From Rhizophagus clarus (Eukaryota; Glomeromycota; Glomeromycetes; Glomerales; Glomeraceae): DNA of 64,000 bases. A program made the position numbers and the translations under genes. Under the pieces are notes generated by a model. That model was given only the letters and a program-made list of their open reading frames with translations, did not search any database and had not been told where the DNA came from. This document shows positions 1 to 12,179 of this stretch, in pieces (the stretch's first letter is position 1; every line of letters starts with the position of its first letter). The stretch is from assembly GCA_015698045.1 (NCBI GenBank), contig BLAL01000285.1, positions 1,426,001-1,490,000 of the forward strand, given 5' to 3'.

Positions 1-348
1 TTTCACATTTGTGAATTCTTTATATTCTATCCATTCTAAGACTGACCTAACGTTGATAGCTTTAAGTTGGGCTATTTGAATAAATTTATCAAGTTCTTGA
101 TTTTCGCTTGACCAATTCGTGAAATTCTTTCGAAAATATTCGCTATTACAGTATTGACACCAGTCATATCCTGTATTTGAACCCTTGCATTGTTCACATT
201 GGCCAAATGGTCTCGAATTAGAAATTTCATGTTTTTTGTGTGGTTCCTCCCTGGTGGTTGATGCCGGTAGTGAAGTTGGTGGAAAGTTGAAAGAATTGGT
301 ACTAGAATAGCCCGGAACTGAATTAGGAGGAACATTAGTGGGACTCAT
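1..348 (-). CDS. Protein kinase-like gene, N-terminal part, cut by window edge
   Basis: Read on the reverse strand from the ATG at 348, an open frame of 116 codons runs off the left edge. The first ~40 residues are Ser/Pro/Asn-rich. Then comes a small cysteine module, CEQCKGSNTGYDWCQYC (CxxC ... WCxxC), followed by a segment with NFTNWSSEN and LEWIEYKEF. From memory, this order precedes the glycine-rich loop of the very large kinase-like family of Rhizophagus, so a Ser/Thr or Tyr kinase domain probably follows outside the window. The kinase domain itself is not visible. The gene is divergent from the first Kelch copy, with about 1 kb between them. An overlapping 87-codon frame in another phase of the same strand (72-335) is a shadow. 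Confidence 0.72.
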   Translation of the reverse strand, partial: MSPTNVPPNSVPGYSSTNSFNFPPTSLPASTTREEPHKKHEISNSRPFGQCEQCKGSNTGYDWCQYCNSEYFRKNFTNWSSENQELDKFIQIAQLKAINVRSVLEWIEYKEFTNVK

Positions 349-1380
349 ATTGATAGTATATGGAGAAGAAAGAGTTTAGCTCATAAACTATTGTTCAGAA
401 CGCCTTAAATCCTGTGAAAGCATTCACAAGTAGATCTGATATGAAATAGGCGTTAGGGTACCGGAATAGTTCCTCCGTTATCAATAATGTTTCACACGCA
501 CGCAGCTGTTTATTTGTATTACTGCTAAAAGTATAGAGACATTTCGCCCAGGTTCTTGTTTTCTTGGAATATTAAATTTACTATTTTATCATGTTGCCCT
601 TGAAATCTCGCACGAATTGAGAAGCTACGAGCTTTCATCACGTTATACAAGTTTACATGAATAATCTAGTCAACGATGAAATTAAAAAGTAAATTTCCTT
701 CGTTCATTCAACACTTTTTCGAACGCAATATAATTTGGTTTGTACCAAAAGTATCTAACCTGATAATTTCATTTTCTACATAAATAATCAAGAATCGACG
801 ACATGAATTGTATTATAGCACAACGTTAATATGTAAAAGTGTTACTAACTAAATTGTTAAACGAACGTAATTTCATATCATATATATTCCTAGTTGCCAT
901 AAAGATGTTGAAATTTGAGTGGAACATCGGACTGTAGATTGTGTAAATTGTGTAGATTGTAAAATCTTATACTATTCACAATGTACATTAATGCATGCAT
1001 AAATTTTTTGTGGGGGAAACATACAAATCAAGTTTTTACTTAATTTAGTAAAGAGTATGATAACAAAATTAACAAGTCGGCAACGTATGGACGGATTATA
1101 TTTTACATGCCCCGACCTACACAAATTACCATATTGCCATATTTATTAATGATCTCATGATTTTCAGAAATTGGTTACCATAGTATTGTTTATGGGTCAT
1201 CTTTGATTTTATTATTAAAATGGTAAGTACAAAAAGTAATTTGAAATTGTGTGTGACTGAATTTCAAATTGTTCTGCACTACCAGATAAATTATGTTTAA
1301 AAAAAAAAAAGATTATCCTTTTTTGAAAATTGTTTTCCAGTTTTTTTTTTAAAAATATATATATGTATATATATTGAAAG
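349..1380. other. Intergenic, shared upstream region of the kinase-like gene and Kelch copy 1
   Basis: AT-rich DNA between divergent genes. I see no further coding frame. A run of A at about 1300, T-runs and a short (AT)n stretch at about 1352-1374 lie directly before the ATG of Kelch copy 1, similar to the T/A tracts before the other Kelch genes. Confidence 0.5.
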
Positions 1381-3384
1381 ATGGAATATAAAATTATCGC
1401 ATTAACGTGTCATTTATTTCTTTTGGTGAATAGGCTTGTATATGGACAATTTATACCAGGGCCTCGAATAGGTCATACAGTAAGTACCGTTGGAAATAAA
1501 ATATATTTTATAGGAGGATATGATTTTGTCAAAACTCCTATCACAAGTGAAATTTTTTTATTAATGAAGAAACAGAAACATGGGAAGGTGTAAAAAGTCA
1601 AGGAATAAAATTACCATTTAAAGTAGAACATACAGCTGATATAGGAGGTATTAATCAAGATATAATATTTATGAGGATTAATAGGAAATACAAATTTATT
1701 ATATCAATTTGATACTAAACCAAATATAATATTCAAGGAAAGGTTTCATCAAGTCGTGCATTTATGAGTTCTGTTAATTTTGAAGGAAAAATTTATGTGT
1801 TTAGTGGACAAAATGCTGATAATGCATATGTTAATAGTTTTAATATTTTGGATACTCTTAATGGGAAATTTGTAATTTAATTAATGCACCTACTCATAGA
1901 AGTAAATATACGTCAACATTAGTTAATAATATTATTTATTACATTGGCGGTACGCAACTGAATGGAAATTACTTTTCAATGAATGATGTATGTAATATTC
2001 AAATATGATGAGTTAATTAATAAATTAGTTAATTTTAACTTTTTTATTATAAATTTATCAATATGACATTGGCAGAAATACATGGTCTTTGAAGGTCTGG
2101 ATTTAATGTGATAATATGTGCCAGATCCTAGAGGTGGTCATTCGGCAGTATTAGGTGATCTTTATTTCTTTAAATTTAAATTTTTTGTCTAATATCATGT
2201 TTATGATATACTGTATGATATATATGTATGCGTAAATTTCTTATAGTTGAAGATAAAATTTGTATATATGGAGGAATTTATTTACCTAAGGAAACAATTG
2301 CTATGTTGGATGCTACCACTTTAGTATGGTCAATACCACAATTTAATAACCAAAATTACCAAATCTTGTTTATCATACTGCTACGATGAAATATGTTTAT
2401 TGCTTTCGGTAAGTTAATTTTCAAATTTAAATTGATTTGATTTAAATTGTTTAAATAATAATTTTTATATACTTAATTTTAAAAATTTTCAATGGGATAG
2501 TTTTACAGTAAATGAAATTGCAAAGACTAAAGATCCTGATAATCCAATGTCACCTTCACCAACAAGTACAACAGTTGAAAGAAGGAACCACATAAACTAA
2601 TTATTTTTTGGTTTATCTGTTGGATTATCGTAATAATTTCGATAATGGTTTATAGATGTGTGAAAAAAAACCGAGACGTTGAAAATGAAAATTTATCCGT
2701 TACTGCTACTAGTGCTATTGATAATCCTTATCCTTTCAGCTTCTCTCCAAACGCAGTAAGTATTAAAACCATTAATGAAACGTAAATTAAATTATTAAAC
2801 CTTCACTTTTTGAGTTATATCATGAATAGCAGTTTGAATACCAACATACACATCAATATAATCCGACTCAACTTCAAGAAAATCGAGATTTTGAAAATAG
2901 AAATTACCTGGTGCTGCTATAGATGATCATTCTTCCAACTTCGTTCAAAACACAGTAAGTAATTTCTAAAAATATTTTTGAAATGTAAATTCAATTTCCA
3001 CTTCTGCTATCATTACGTCATAAATTATCATCACTTTCTATCTTGACTAATGAACGTTAGACTGGATATCAACGTACACATCAATACAATTCAACTCAAC
3101 CTCGAGAAAACCGAGATTTTGAGAACAGAAATTTACCTGGTGCTGCTGATTCTTATTTCTCCAACTTCTTTCAAACATGGTAAGTATTTTTTAAAATATA
3201 AATAAAATGTAAATTCATTTCTCACTTTATTTCTGCTAACGTTGAGTCATAAATCATACATTAAATTAAACACTATCTATCTTGATTAATAAACGGCAGA
3301 TTGGATACAAGCATGCATGTTAATCAACTTAGAGAACATGATTTTATACTGCGGAATGCACAAGGAAGAGAACATCCTCCATAA
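1381..3384 (+). pseudogene. Kelch membrane-protein gene, copy 1, decayed
   Basis: Starts like the intact copies: signal peptide (MEYKIIALTCHLFLLV...VYGQ), then FIPGPRIGHT and KIYFIGGYDF. The frame breaks at a T-run near 1556, and the blade 2 region near 1670 has lost bases. Pieces of all later exons follow in order: the 42-nt exon at 2053-2094, whose 3' splice site reads TATAA instead of ATAG; a GGHSAVL piece near 2130; KICIYGG near 2256; a membrane segment near 2600-2655; and a tail. The tail differs from the other copies: it consists of four related exons ending in REHPP and a stop at 3384. Several frameshifts and a lost splice site make a working product unlikely. The family role would be a secreted, single-pass surface protein. 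Confidence 0.8.
2650..3384 (+). repeat. Tandemly duplicated tail exons in Kelch copy 1
   Basis: Four related exon-like segments follow each other at about 2650-2756, 2830-2955, 3060-3178 and 3300-3384, each bounded by gtaagt-type donors and AG acceptors. Shared content is the peptide pattern ENRDFENRN preceded by YQ-TH-QYN. The third segment keeps an open frame (ENRDFENRNLPGAADSYF); the second has lost one T and is frameshifted. Unit spacing is about 230 bp. Confidence 0.6.
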
Positions 3385-3527
3385 TATTAAAAACTTACTG
3401 TATTCTTGATTTTTTGAGAAAACACTATCATTTTAAAACTTTTTTATTAAATATTTACCATCGTTTTCCCCCTCCGAATACTCTAATACGTATAAACAAA
3501 CATCGATTATGTATATGTCTTAACTGT
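3385..3527. other. Short spacer after Kelch copy 1
   Basis: 3' flank of the decayed copy. No coding frame seen. Confidence 0.4.
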
Positions 3528-4042
3528 TTTTAAGAAAGATGAACCTAAATGTCACTTGTGCAACGAAACAATGCCCCCTTCCTACAAATTTTTTTTATCT
3601 TCGGATGTGTAGGGTTGAGGTCCGGATAAACGTATAATAAATATCCACATTATATAAAAAATTTTTGTTTCAATTGTTCAATAATTAATTGTATTTGGTT
3701 AAAACAAATACAACTCTAAATTTCACTATTATATTTTTGGATATTCGGAATAAGTAATGTTTATGTGATAAAACTATTTTTTTTAAGGTTACATTTGCAT
3801 TTAAAATCACTGTTGTGTCTATTTTGCACTTTGTGCCATCTAAGCCAATAAAGCTGGACATTGGACACAGAGGAATAATAGATTATCTCTTCTACGCAAG
3901 AATTTTCTTTGCTTTGAAACGAATCATGCTGGATGTACAAATTCTCCTTTTCTAAATTTATATAAGGATGTGATCCTTTTTTTCAGGATTTCATTCTTTT
4001 TTTTTTTTTTTTTTTTGAAAAAAAAAGCATATTTCAATCAAA
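3528..4042 (+). promoter_or_regulatory. Upstream region of Kelch copy 2, duplicated at copies 3 and 4
   Basis: This block recurs at about 7108-7904 and 13050-13457. The best conserved parts are TATTTTTGGATATTC (about 3732), a TTTAAGGTTACAT-type block followed by ACTGTTGTGT (about 3784-3820), and GGATGTACAAATTCTCC about 120 bp before the ATG. A long T-run followed by GAAAAAAAAA sits just before the ATG and could fold as an A/U hairpin in the 5' UTR. Promoter function is inferred from position and conservation. Confidence 0.5.
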
Positions 4043-5879
4043 ATGGGTCATATTATTCTAAACCATAATTTGATATTAATTTTATTAATTCATTTATTCC
4101 TTTGGGTTACAGTTGTAAATGGTCAATTTATACCAGGACCTCGAGCAGGTCACACGGCAAATCTCGTCGGTAATAAAATATATTTTATAGGAGGATCTAA
4201 TTTTTCTGAATATGATGAAAGCGAAGTTTTTTACTATGGCGGAGATCCAGTAACATGGATAAATTTAAATAGTCAAGGTGTAAAATTACCAGCTAGATAC
4301 GGGCATTCAGCTAATATAGGAGGAACTAATCAAGATTTAATATTTATTATTGGAGGAGAAACGAAAGATACAAATTTAGTATACGTATTTGATACTAAAT
4401 CAAATAAAATAGATATACCAACTCGAGGATCTTCCTCGATAAATCGTTCATTTATGGGATCTGCTAGTCATGAGGGAAAAATTTATTTATTTGGCGGAAT
4501 AGGTCCTAATGATATTCTTTATAATAATCTTAATATTTTTGATACTATTAATTTGAATTGGGAGGTTGGTGGCCTAATTAATGCTCCTCCTCCCAGATAT
4601 AAGCATACAGCAACATTAGTTAATGGAGTAATATATTATATTGGTGGTAAGCTGCAGATTGATTATGAATCAATGACCAATGTATGTATAATATAATTTA
4701 CAAAAAGTGAGTAATATATTAAATAAGTTTAATTTATTGTTATAGATTCATCAGTATAACATTGTCTCAGATAGATGGTTTTTAAAGGTCAGTCAATTAA
4801 GAAATAATTATTATTTTTTTTTTTTTTGATAACTAATTCTTAATAACCATTTTAGATAGCCAATTTAGCGCCGGGAAATGTTCTGGATCCTAGAGCTGGT
4901 CATTCGGCTGTTTTAGGTAAAATTTTAAAATTTAAAATTTACTATGTTTTACTTATTTGTCAGGCAACACCGTTGAGATACATACTCCTCACCTTTTATT
5001 TGTCTATTAATTTATAGTTGAAGGCAAAATTTGTATCTGTGGAGGAACTTACTATAACTATGTACCTGACATACCAATCGCTATGTTGGATACCGACACT
5101 TTACAATGGTCAATACCACAATTTAAGAATCCCAGGAGACCAGATGTACCAAATTTACCAAACCTTATTTATCATACTGCCACATTAGTAGACAAGCGTA
5201 TGTTAATTGCCTTCGGTAAGTTATGTTTTCTTAAAATACCTTCTTCAATATAAAATTCATCTCACATGCTTTATTTATTTTAGGAAATGATAGTTCTACA
5301 ATCATTAATGGATTTAGCGGATTAAATAATCACTTTTATATATTTGACTTTAATAGTTCTGAATGGTTTGAAACAACGGCAGATGAACTTGCGAATCCAT
5401 CTGCTAATATTCCAAAATTACAGTTTCCTTCTACCTCCAATTCTTCCGATGCAGTAGTATCGTCGAATAGTTCTGCAATTATTGGTTTATCAGTTGGAAT
5501 AGTGCTAGCTGTATTAGCAGTAGTCGGAGCATTAATGTTTATATATTATAGACGTAAAAGAAATCAAAGTAGGGAAGATGGCCATCCATCAGATGATTCT
5601 AGTGATCAAATTACATCCAGTCAACGATCAACTTTATATGCAAACCAACAATATGCACCATCAAAACTTACAAATCAACATTTTACACCACAACCAAATA
5701 TCTCGGATAATAATAGTTTAACTCAATCTCAAGAATATTCCGATTTTATTTTACCAATTCCATCGGATGGAGATAGATTTCATAATCATTCTTCCAATTA
5801 TTATCCAGGAAGTGAATCTCATTCTCAAAGAAGTGAATTTCCTGCTCTTCCTCCTCCTCCTCCTCCAAAGACTCTATAA
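4043..5879 (+). CDS. Secreted, membrane-anchored Kelch protein, copy 2 (intact)
   Basis: Five exons keep frame: 4043-4681, 4746-4787, 4856-4916, 5018-5215, 5284-5879, giving 511 residues. Donors are GTATGT, GTCAGT, GTAAAA and GTAAGT; all acceptors are TAG. Residues 1-27 are a signal peptide ending VNGQ. Six Kelch-type blades follow, each ending in a GG or FG strand (IYFIGG, IFIIGG, IYLFGG, IYYIGG, ICICGG, LIAFG). A Ser-rich linker leads to a membrane helix at about 377-401 (GLSVGIVLAVLAVVGALMF), a basic stop-transfer RRKRNQ, and a 110-residue tail with IPSDGD, SSNYYPGSES and PALPPPPPPK. The layout is that of a type I surface protein. Kelch propellers of this kind bind ligands or resemble galactose oxidase; no catalytic residues could be assigned. 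AATAAACTTTATTTT at about 6055 is a likely poly(A) signal, also present after copy 3. Confidence 0.9.
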
Positions 5880-7107
5880 ACTATTAACATGTTTATACTA
5901 TTATGTTTATAATAAGCGAGTCTTTACGTAATTTTTATAAACTTTATAATGTATGATTATTACTGTGTTATTATAAATAGTCTATATAATACCATTTTCG
6001 AAAAGATTAGTTTTTTTATGGTTCATTACAATGTATTGCAAAGAAAATTTCTATAATAAACTTTATTTTTATTTTCCCGTCACAAACAGATAATTTAGAA
6101 TAAAACTAGTAATGGTTAGTAGCTTTCAATATAGAATTTTCCATTTAAGAAATTCCGAATGCTCGGCTAGGAATTTTTTAGTTGCGGTTACACATCTAGA
6201 CATGAATATAACCATTTGTCATGATGAAATTTCGCAATGACGATTATAATGATTACAGTTGATTAGTTGATTGGATAACCAAATTTTATTTACCTAATGA
6301 GGAATCTGTTAATTGAATCTGTTGATGAATCTGTTAATGAATATATAGACTCAAGCAGATATTCCTCGTTATTACTTATGGTATATCATGCAATAGAATA
6401 TCACTTTAAATTGATTGGTTATAACTAAGTCCTATTAAGAAAAAAAAATTTTTTTGCCAAGTATAATTTTTGTTAAAATATTTAATTAATGCTTACTGAA
6501 TGAAATGATCATAAAATCGATTTTTCGAAATTCTTTCAGAAATTCTTGAAATATGACATATCAGTTAAATTTAATATATAAAGTAATTCATTTGCTTTAA
6601 GACCAAAACAGTTGACTTCCAAAGATTGGTTTGTGATGATAAATAATGATATTGGTAATTCAAATTTAAATTCAAATTATTTTAATAATAATACCAAGAA
6701 AGACAGAAAACTTCCCTTTATTAGAATGTGTTGTTCTGGTAGTTATCTAGAATTTAACTTAATTATTAAAAATTTATGCAAAATATCTCTATGCTAATCA
6801 TTACCGTACTAATTGTATCATTTGGCTAGTTTTGATACATTTCTTTTTTCCAAATTAAAGTTTCTTGTTCCTACAATATACATATCAGAATCAAATTCGT
6901 ACTGTTTAATTTCACCTCAAATGTATTATTCCATAACAATCAACTATTCCCTTCAGAAATTTCTAACAATGTATGAAAATTCCTCTTCATTCCCATTATT
7001 TTGGATTCCCCACGCAGTGTGAGGATCACTACTTAAAATGAATTCATAACGGAATTTTCTTTCTTATACCTATAAACTATCCGTGTAAAATATCCCGGTA
7101 CTGCCTA
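5880..7107. other. Intergenic between Kelch copies 2 and 3
   Basis: 3' UTR and AT-rich spacer. A short open stretch at 6612-6797 contains DWFVMINNDIGNSN, which loosely resembles the start of the last exon of Kelch copy 5 (IQWFKLAQNDIGNPN), so it may be a worn fragment of a lost copy. It lacks an ATG and has no splice context. Confidence 0.35.
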
Positions 7108-7904
7108 AAAAAAGATGAACCTAAATATCATTTGTGCAACGGAACATTACTGCAATGCCCCTTTTTCATCAAACATTTCATAAAATTTTATTTTTATTTG
7201 CTAATAATACTGTAGTGACTCACGGATATAATGTTATGCTTTTAATACAAAATGAAAGAAAGAATTTCATTTCTTTATCTACGAAATCACCTTTTTTTTT
7301 GCCTCTGGATGATCAATAAACATATACTGTATACAAAATCATACCAAAAGTGAGAATTTTTTTTTTTTTTACCTTCGGAAGCGTAGGATTAGGATAGCGA
7401 TCAAGTCGACTGTCTGCGATAATGAAGTTATAACAATGGATATCTAGATAAACGTACAATAGATATCCAAAATATAAAAAAATTTTATTACATCGAATTT
7501 CAATTGGTTCAACAGATACAAACTCTAAATCTCTCAATTATATTTTTGGATATTCGGAATAAACAACATTTATATTGACAAAACATAATTTCTTTAAGGT
7601 CGCATCAACATTTTAAAAATCACGGTTGTGTTTATTTAGCACTTCGTGTCTCCTAAAAAAAAAAATGTTAACAAATCAATTAAAATATCCATCAAAATTA
7701 CAAATTTATTGTTTATTTTCATGTTGATGCGTTTAAGCCATTAAAGCAGGATGTTTCTTTAGTAGATTATCTGATTTATGTGCATGAAGTTGGATGTACA
7801 AATTTTCCTTTCTTAAATTCAAAAATTCATAAAAGGATGCGATCCTTTTTTTTCAGGATTTCATTCCTTTTTTTTTGGAAAAAAAAAGATTATTTTAATC
7901 AAAA
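7108..7904 (+). promoter_or_regulatory. Upstream region of Kelch copy 3 (duplicate of the copy 2 upstream block)
   Basis: Matches 3528-4042 in order: GATGAACCTAAAT (about 7115), the TATTTTTGGATATTCGGAAT block (about 7540), TTTAAGGTCGCAT, CGGTTGTGTTTATTTAGC, and TTGGATGTACAAATTTTCC (about 7790). It ends with a T-run, GG and an A-run just before the ATG. Confidence 0.5.
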
Positions 7905-9785
7905 ATGGATTACAAAATCCTAAACAATAATTTGATGTTAATTTTATTAACTCATTTGTTTTTTTGGGTTATTGTAAATGGACAGTTTGTACCAGGACCT
8001 CGAGTAGGTCACACAGCAAATCTCGTCGGTGATAAAATATATTTTATAGGAGGATATAATTTTTCTGAATATGATGAAAGCGAAGTTTTTTACTATGGAG
8101 GAGACTCAGAAACATGGATAAGTTTAAATAGTGAAGGTGTAAAATTACCAGCTAGAAATGGGCATGCAGCTAATATAGGAGGAACCGATCAAAATTTATA
8201 GGAGGAATTACGAAAGATACAAATTTAGTATATGTACTTGACACTAAAACAAATAAAATAGATATACCAACTCGAGGACCTTCCTCGATAAATCGTTTAT
8301 TTATGAGTTCTGTTAGTTATGAGGGAAAAATTTATTTGTTTGGTGGAATAGATCTTAATGATATTCCTTCTAATAATCTTAATATTCTTGATACTATTAA
8401 TTTGAATTGGGAGATTGGTGGCCTAATAAATGCTCCGCCTCCTAGATATAAGCATACAGCAACATTAGTTAATGGAGTCATATATTATATAGGTGGTAGA
8501 CTATTGAATGGTTATGAATCAATGTCCAATGTATGTAAGAATAAATATAATATAATTCACAAAAAAGTGAGTAATATATTAAATAAGTTTAATTTATTGT
8601 CATAGATTTATCAATATAACATTGACACGGATATATGGTCTTTAAAGGTCAGTCATTTAGAAGATAAATTATTCCTTTTGAGTACCACGTGATATTAATT
8701 CTTGATAACCAATTTTTAGATAGCCGATTTAGCACCGGGAAATGTGCCGGAACCTAGAATGGGTCATTCGGCTGTTTTAGGTAATTTTTTCCTTAAAAAG
8801 TTAAAAATTTATTTTGTTTTACTTATTTATTTACTAAATTTTATAGTTGAAGGGAAAATTTGTATCTGTGGAGGATCTTACTTTGACTATATAATTAACG
8901 TGTCAATCGCTATGTTGGATACCGACACTTTACAATGGTCAATACCACAATTTAAGAATCCCAGGAGACCAGGTGTACCAAATTTACCAAACCTTATTTA
9001 CCATACTGCCACATTAGTAGATAAGCGTATGTTACTTGCCTTCGGTAAGTTATGTTTTTTTTTTTTAAAAAAAAAAAATACTTTCAATGTAAATTCATTT
9101 CACGTTTATTTATTATTATTTTATTTTAGGAAATGATACGACTACAATTATTAATGGATTTAGCGGATTAAATAATCATTTTTATATATTTGACTTTAAT
9201 AGTTCTGAATGGTTTGAAACAACGGCAGATGAACTTGCGAATCCATCTGCTAATATTCCAAAATTACAGTTTCCTTCTACCTCCAATTCTTCCGATGCAG
9301 TAATATCGTCGAATAGTTCTGCAATTATCGGTTTATCGGTTGGAATAGTGCTATCTGTATTAGTAATAGTCGGAGTATTAATATTTATATATTATAGACG
9401 TAAGAAAAATCAAAGTAAAGAAGACGGTCGTCCATCAGATGATTCTAGTGATCAAATTACATTCAGTCAACGATCAACTTTATATTCAAGCCAACAATAT
9501 ACACCATCAACACTATCATATCAATTTACAAATCAACATAAACAATTTACACCACAACAAAATATCTCGGATAATAATAAACAATTTACATCACATCAAA
9601 ATATCTCAGATAATAATAATTTAACTGAAGAATATTCTGATTATATTTTACAAATTCCATCAGATGCAGATAGATATCCTAATCATCCTTCCAATCATTA
9701 TCTGGGAAGTGGAACTGAAACACATTCTCAAAGAAGTGAATCTCCTCCTCTTCCTCCTCCTCCTCCTCCTCCAAAGTCACCATAA
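7905..9785 (+). CDS. Secreted, membrane-anchored Kelch protein, copy 3 (one frameshifting deletion)
   Basis: Same plan as copy 2: exons 7905-8530, 8606-8647, 8720-8780, 8847-9044 and 9130-9785. Signal peptide ends VNGQ; membrane helix near 9330-9400; tail with IPSDAD, a YPNHPSNHYLGSG segment and PPLPPPPPPPK. Compared with copy 2, about 10 nt are missing near 8195 in blade 2, which shifts the frame and puts a stop at 8199-8201. Every other exon and splice site is intact. The deletion makes a TTTATAG that could act as an acceptor. Splicing 8137-8201 (donor GTGTAA, 65 nt) would restore the frame and give 505 residues lacking about 20 residues of blade 2. Either a very recent pseudogene, an assembly error, or a gene rescued by this intron. 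The tail also carries a short internal duplication (QQNISDNN / HQNISDNN). Confidence 0.75.
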
Positions 9786-10218
9786 ACTTTCAATATGTTT
9801 ATAATTTATACTACAGTATATAATGTAATAATAAGTAATTCTTTATATAATCTTTATAAACTTTATAATAATGAACGATTACTGCTTTATTATGAATAAT
9901 CTTTATGATATTCATATAATTTCACCTTGGAAAAGATGTTTTAACGTAGTTCTTATGGTTCATTATAGTAGTTTGTAAAAAAAAAGTTTCTATTGTACAA
10001 ATGTCCACAATAAACTTTATTTTGAATTAAATAGTTTATAGTTTATATTCAAGATATAGTATAATGTGATCATCTATGTTGTGCTATCGATTTACGTCAG
10101 ATGCAACTGATTAATGTGACATAAACGATTGACAAACTTTTTTTTTTATTTTTTTTTTGCATAAACTTTTATCCCTTTGTAAATACCTATCTTAATAACC
10201 TGTCAGAGTGTAAATGAC
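9786..10218. other. 3' flank of Kelch copy 3
   Basis: AATAAACTTTATTTT near 10010 is the probable poly(A) signal. Beyond it is an AT-rich spacer with T-runs near 10140-10160; no gene seen. Confidence 0.4.
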
Positions 10219-11860
10219 ATGAAACGAAACTTAGACCTTTTAAGCACGATTAAATCAGTATTATTCTACCCTAAAAATGTTCATATCTGTGATAAAAGAA
10301 ACAAGTTTGAATGGTCCGAAACCCGGTTTTATACTGAGGGAATTGTTACAGAGAAAGTCTGTTTTGTAGTTGAAACATGTATGAAGTTCTATGCGGAACT
10401 CACAGAGGTTAATCAACACGGAGGATAAAGGCAACTTTGGTTATCTATGAATTATAATTGGGGCTGGTCAAAACGAATTTTGGTTGAAAAATTCGTTATT
10501 GCACTATTTGTGCTACGAGAAAACCCTCTTTTCATCTTTTAGCTGCTAAACCAACTATTGCAAAAAATTTCTTGTCACGTATTCAAGCGAGTAAATTAAT
10601 TTTGTTAAAAAACTTTTAACATATTGCATATATTTAGATAGATTTGGCTGATTCCAGATAGAGAGTTCAAATATATATGCTGAATTAGGGATCACTTCTC
10701 ATGATTCTCCTGGGTTAGGCACTCACATCTAAACAAGAAGTTAAGGTGGCTGCTTACTTGTTTGAACTTTTTCATGCGCCTCCTACTATTCTTTAATTAG
10801 ATAATGAAAAGGAGTTTGTTTCTGTAATCAAAGAGCTCGTTAAACTATGGTCATCGGTAAAATTATTAATGGAAAACCAACCCAAAGTCAAGATCTTGTA
10901 GAAAGGCAACGGGATAGATGTTACAGCAAAATTAGGAGGGTGAAAGAAGAACACGGGTAGAAATGATTGATCATCTGGCCTCCACTTAGTTATTTCGTCC
11001 ATGAGATCACAGTCATATGAGCTTGTATATGATGACGGGAATTGTACTTTAATTGAGGAACTGTTAGCAAAAGATATCTATGATGAAGAAAACATTCCTC
11101 AGATCGATGGTCTTGAAGATAAATGAAAATTTAGATGATGATGTGATTGATGAACAAGGTATTAAAAATATTCTTCACAACTTTTAATTTAATACATTAT
11201 TAATTACATGTTATATTTTCCTTATTACATAATTTCAATATTTTTTTTTTAATTAACTCCTTTTAGTTTCTTTAGATACACTTTTACCATATCATTTAGT
11301 AGCAAATATGGTAATGATAATTATGATTGTTGTGATAATATTGAAAACAAAAAATTGATTATAATGAAGAGAATGGAGATAATATTAGTATTGTAAGTGA
11401 TGAAATTGATAATGTTTGATCATCTTTAAGTACTTACTGTCCAGTTCTCGCTAATGTTACAAATATAACTCCACAAACAACTATGCATGAAATTTTAAGG
11501 GAAATTTCTTGCAGAGATCTGCAAGTCTATACTAATCAAATGGCAACCCAAATGAATTTGAGAAGAAAGCGACCAAATAAATATGATGTTGGTGATTTAG
11601 TTAGAATTGTGATTCCAGAATAGATCAATATTCCATGTAAGGTTATGGAAGTAACAGGAAAAAATCAATATCTTTTGGGATCCAGATATGAAATTATCAA
11701 TTTACATTATTCATCTGGAGAAATTGACAAATCACTTGACAATATATACCTTCTCATGAAATTTTGTTAGGGTAGCTTCACATCTTCAAGGCACTGGATT
11801 AGTTACAAGCGCTGTTTGTGATTGCTGTAATAACAAAAATGTAAAAAAATAAAAAAGTAA
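10219..11860 (+). mobile_element. Broken integrase-type element fossil (rve-like integrase)
   Basis: Scattered pieces on the plus strand read like one integrase polypeptide of the retroviral/Ty3-like fold: a zinc-binding-like region near 10380-10520, a core region near 10740-11000 (phrases such as FVSVIKELVKLW), and a C-terminal part near 11480-11760 (LRRKRPNKYDVGDLVRIV). The closest remembered relatives are the KRBA2-like integrases common in this genus, which belong to LTR retroelements or the related Ginger-type DNA elements. It is clearly broken, with many breaks, and no flanking terminal repeats were found, so it is old and probably only the pol end survives. Boundaries are approximate. 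Confidence 0.6.
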
Positions 11861-12179
11861 GGAAAAAATTGTGGTAGCAGGTGCCTGGTGGCCGATCATG
11901 TCAAAACAAAAAATGAAAATTAATTCATTTAATTCATTTACATTTGTAAAGAAGTGCCATTATTGCATAAATAAAGTTTGATAATTAATAAATGTTTTTT
12001 GTCAATCGTCATGTTACTTGCGTAACCCTGTTGATCGAAACTGAGTTGCGTCGATTCATAAATGACGCACAACATATATATGTATCATTTGGTAAACAGA
12101 TTATAAATTTAATTTTATTGATTTAAATTATCTATTGTTTTTTTTTTTTCTAATCTCTCGTGTTTTTTTTATGATATAG
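11861..12179. other. AT-rich spacer after the integrase fossil
   Basis: No gene or clear repeat seen; probably part of the degraded element's flank. Confidence 0.3.

Noticed and set aside
72-335. 87-codon frame on the minus strand
   Set aside because: Wrong phase; the frame from ATG 348 has the kinase-family cysteine module and runs off the edge.
9439-9624. Short plus-strand frame rich in His/Asn/Ile
   Set aside because: Shadow of the last exon of Kelch copy 3.
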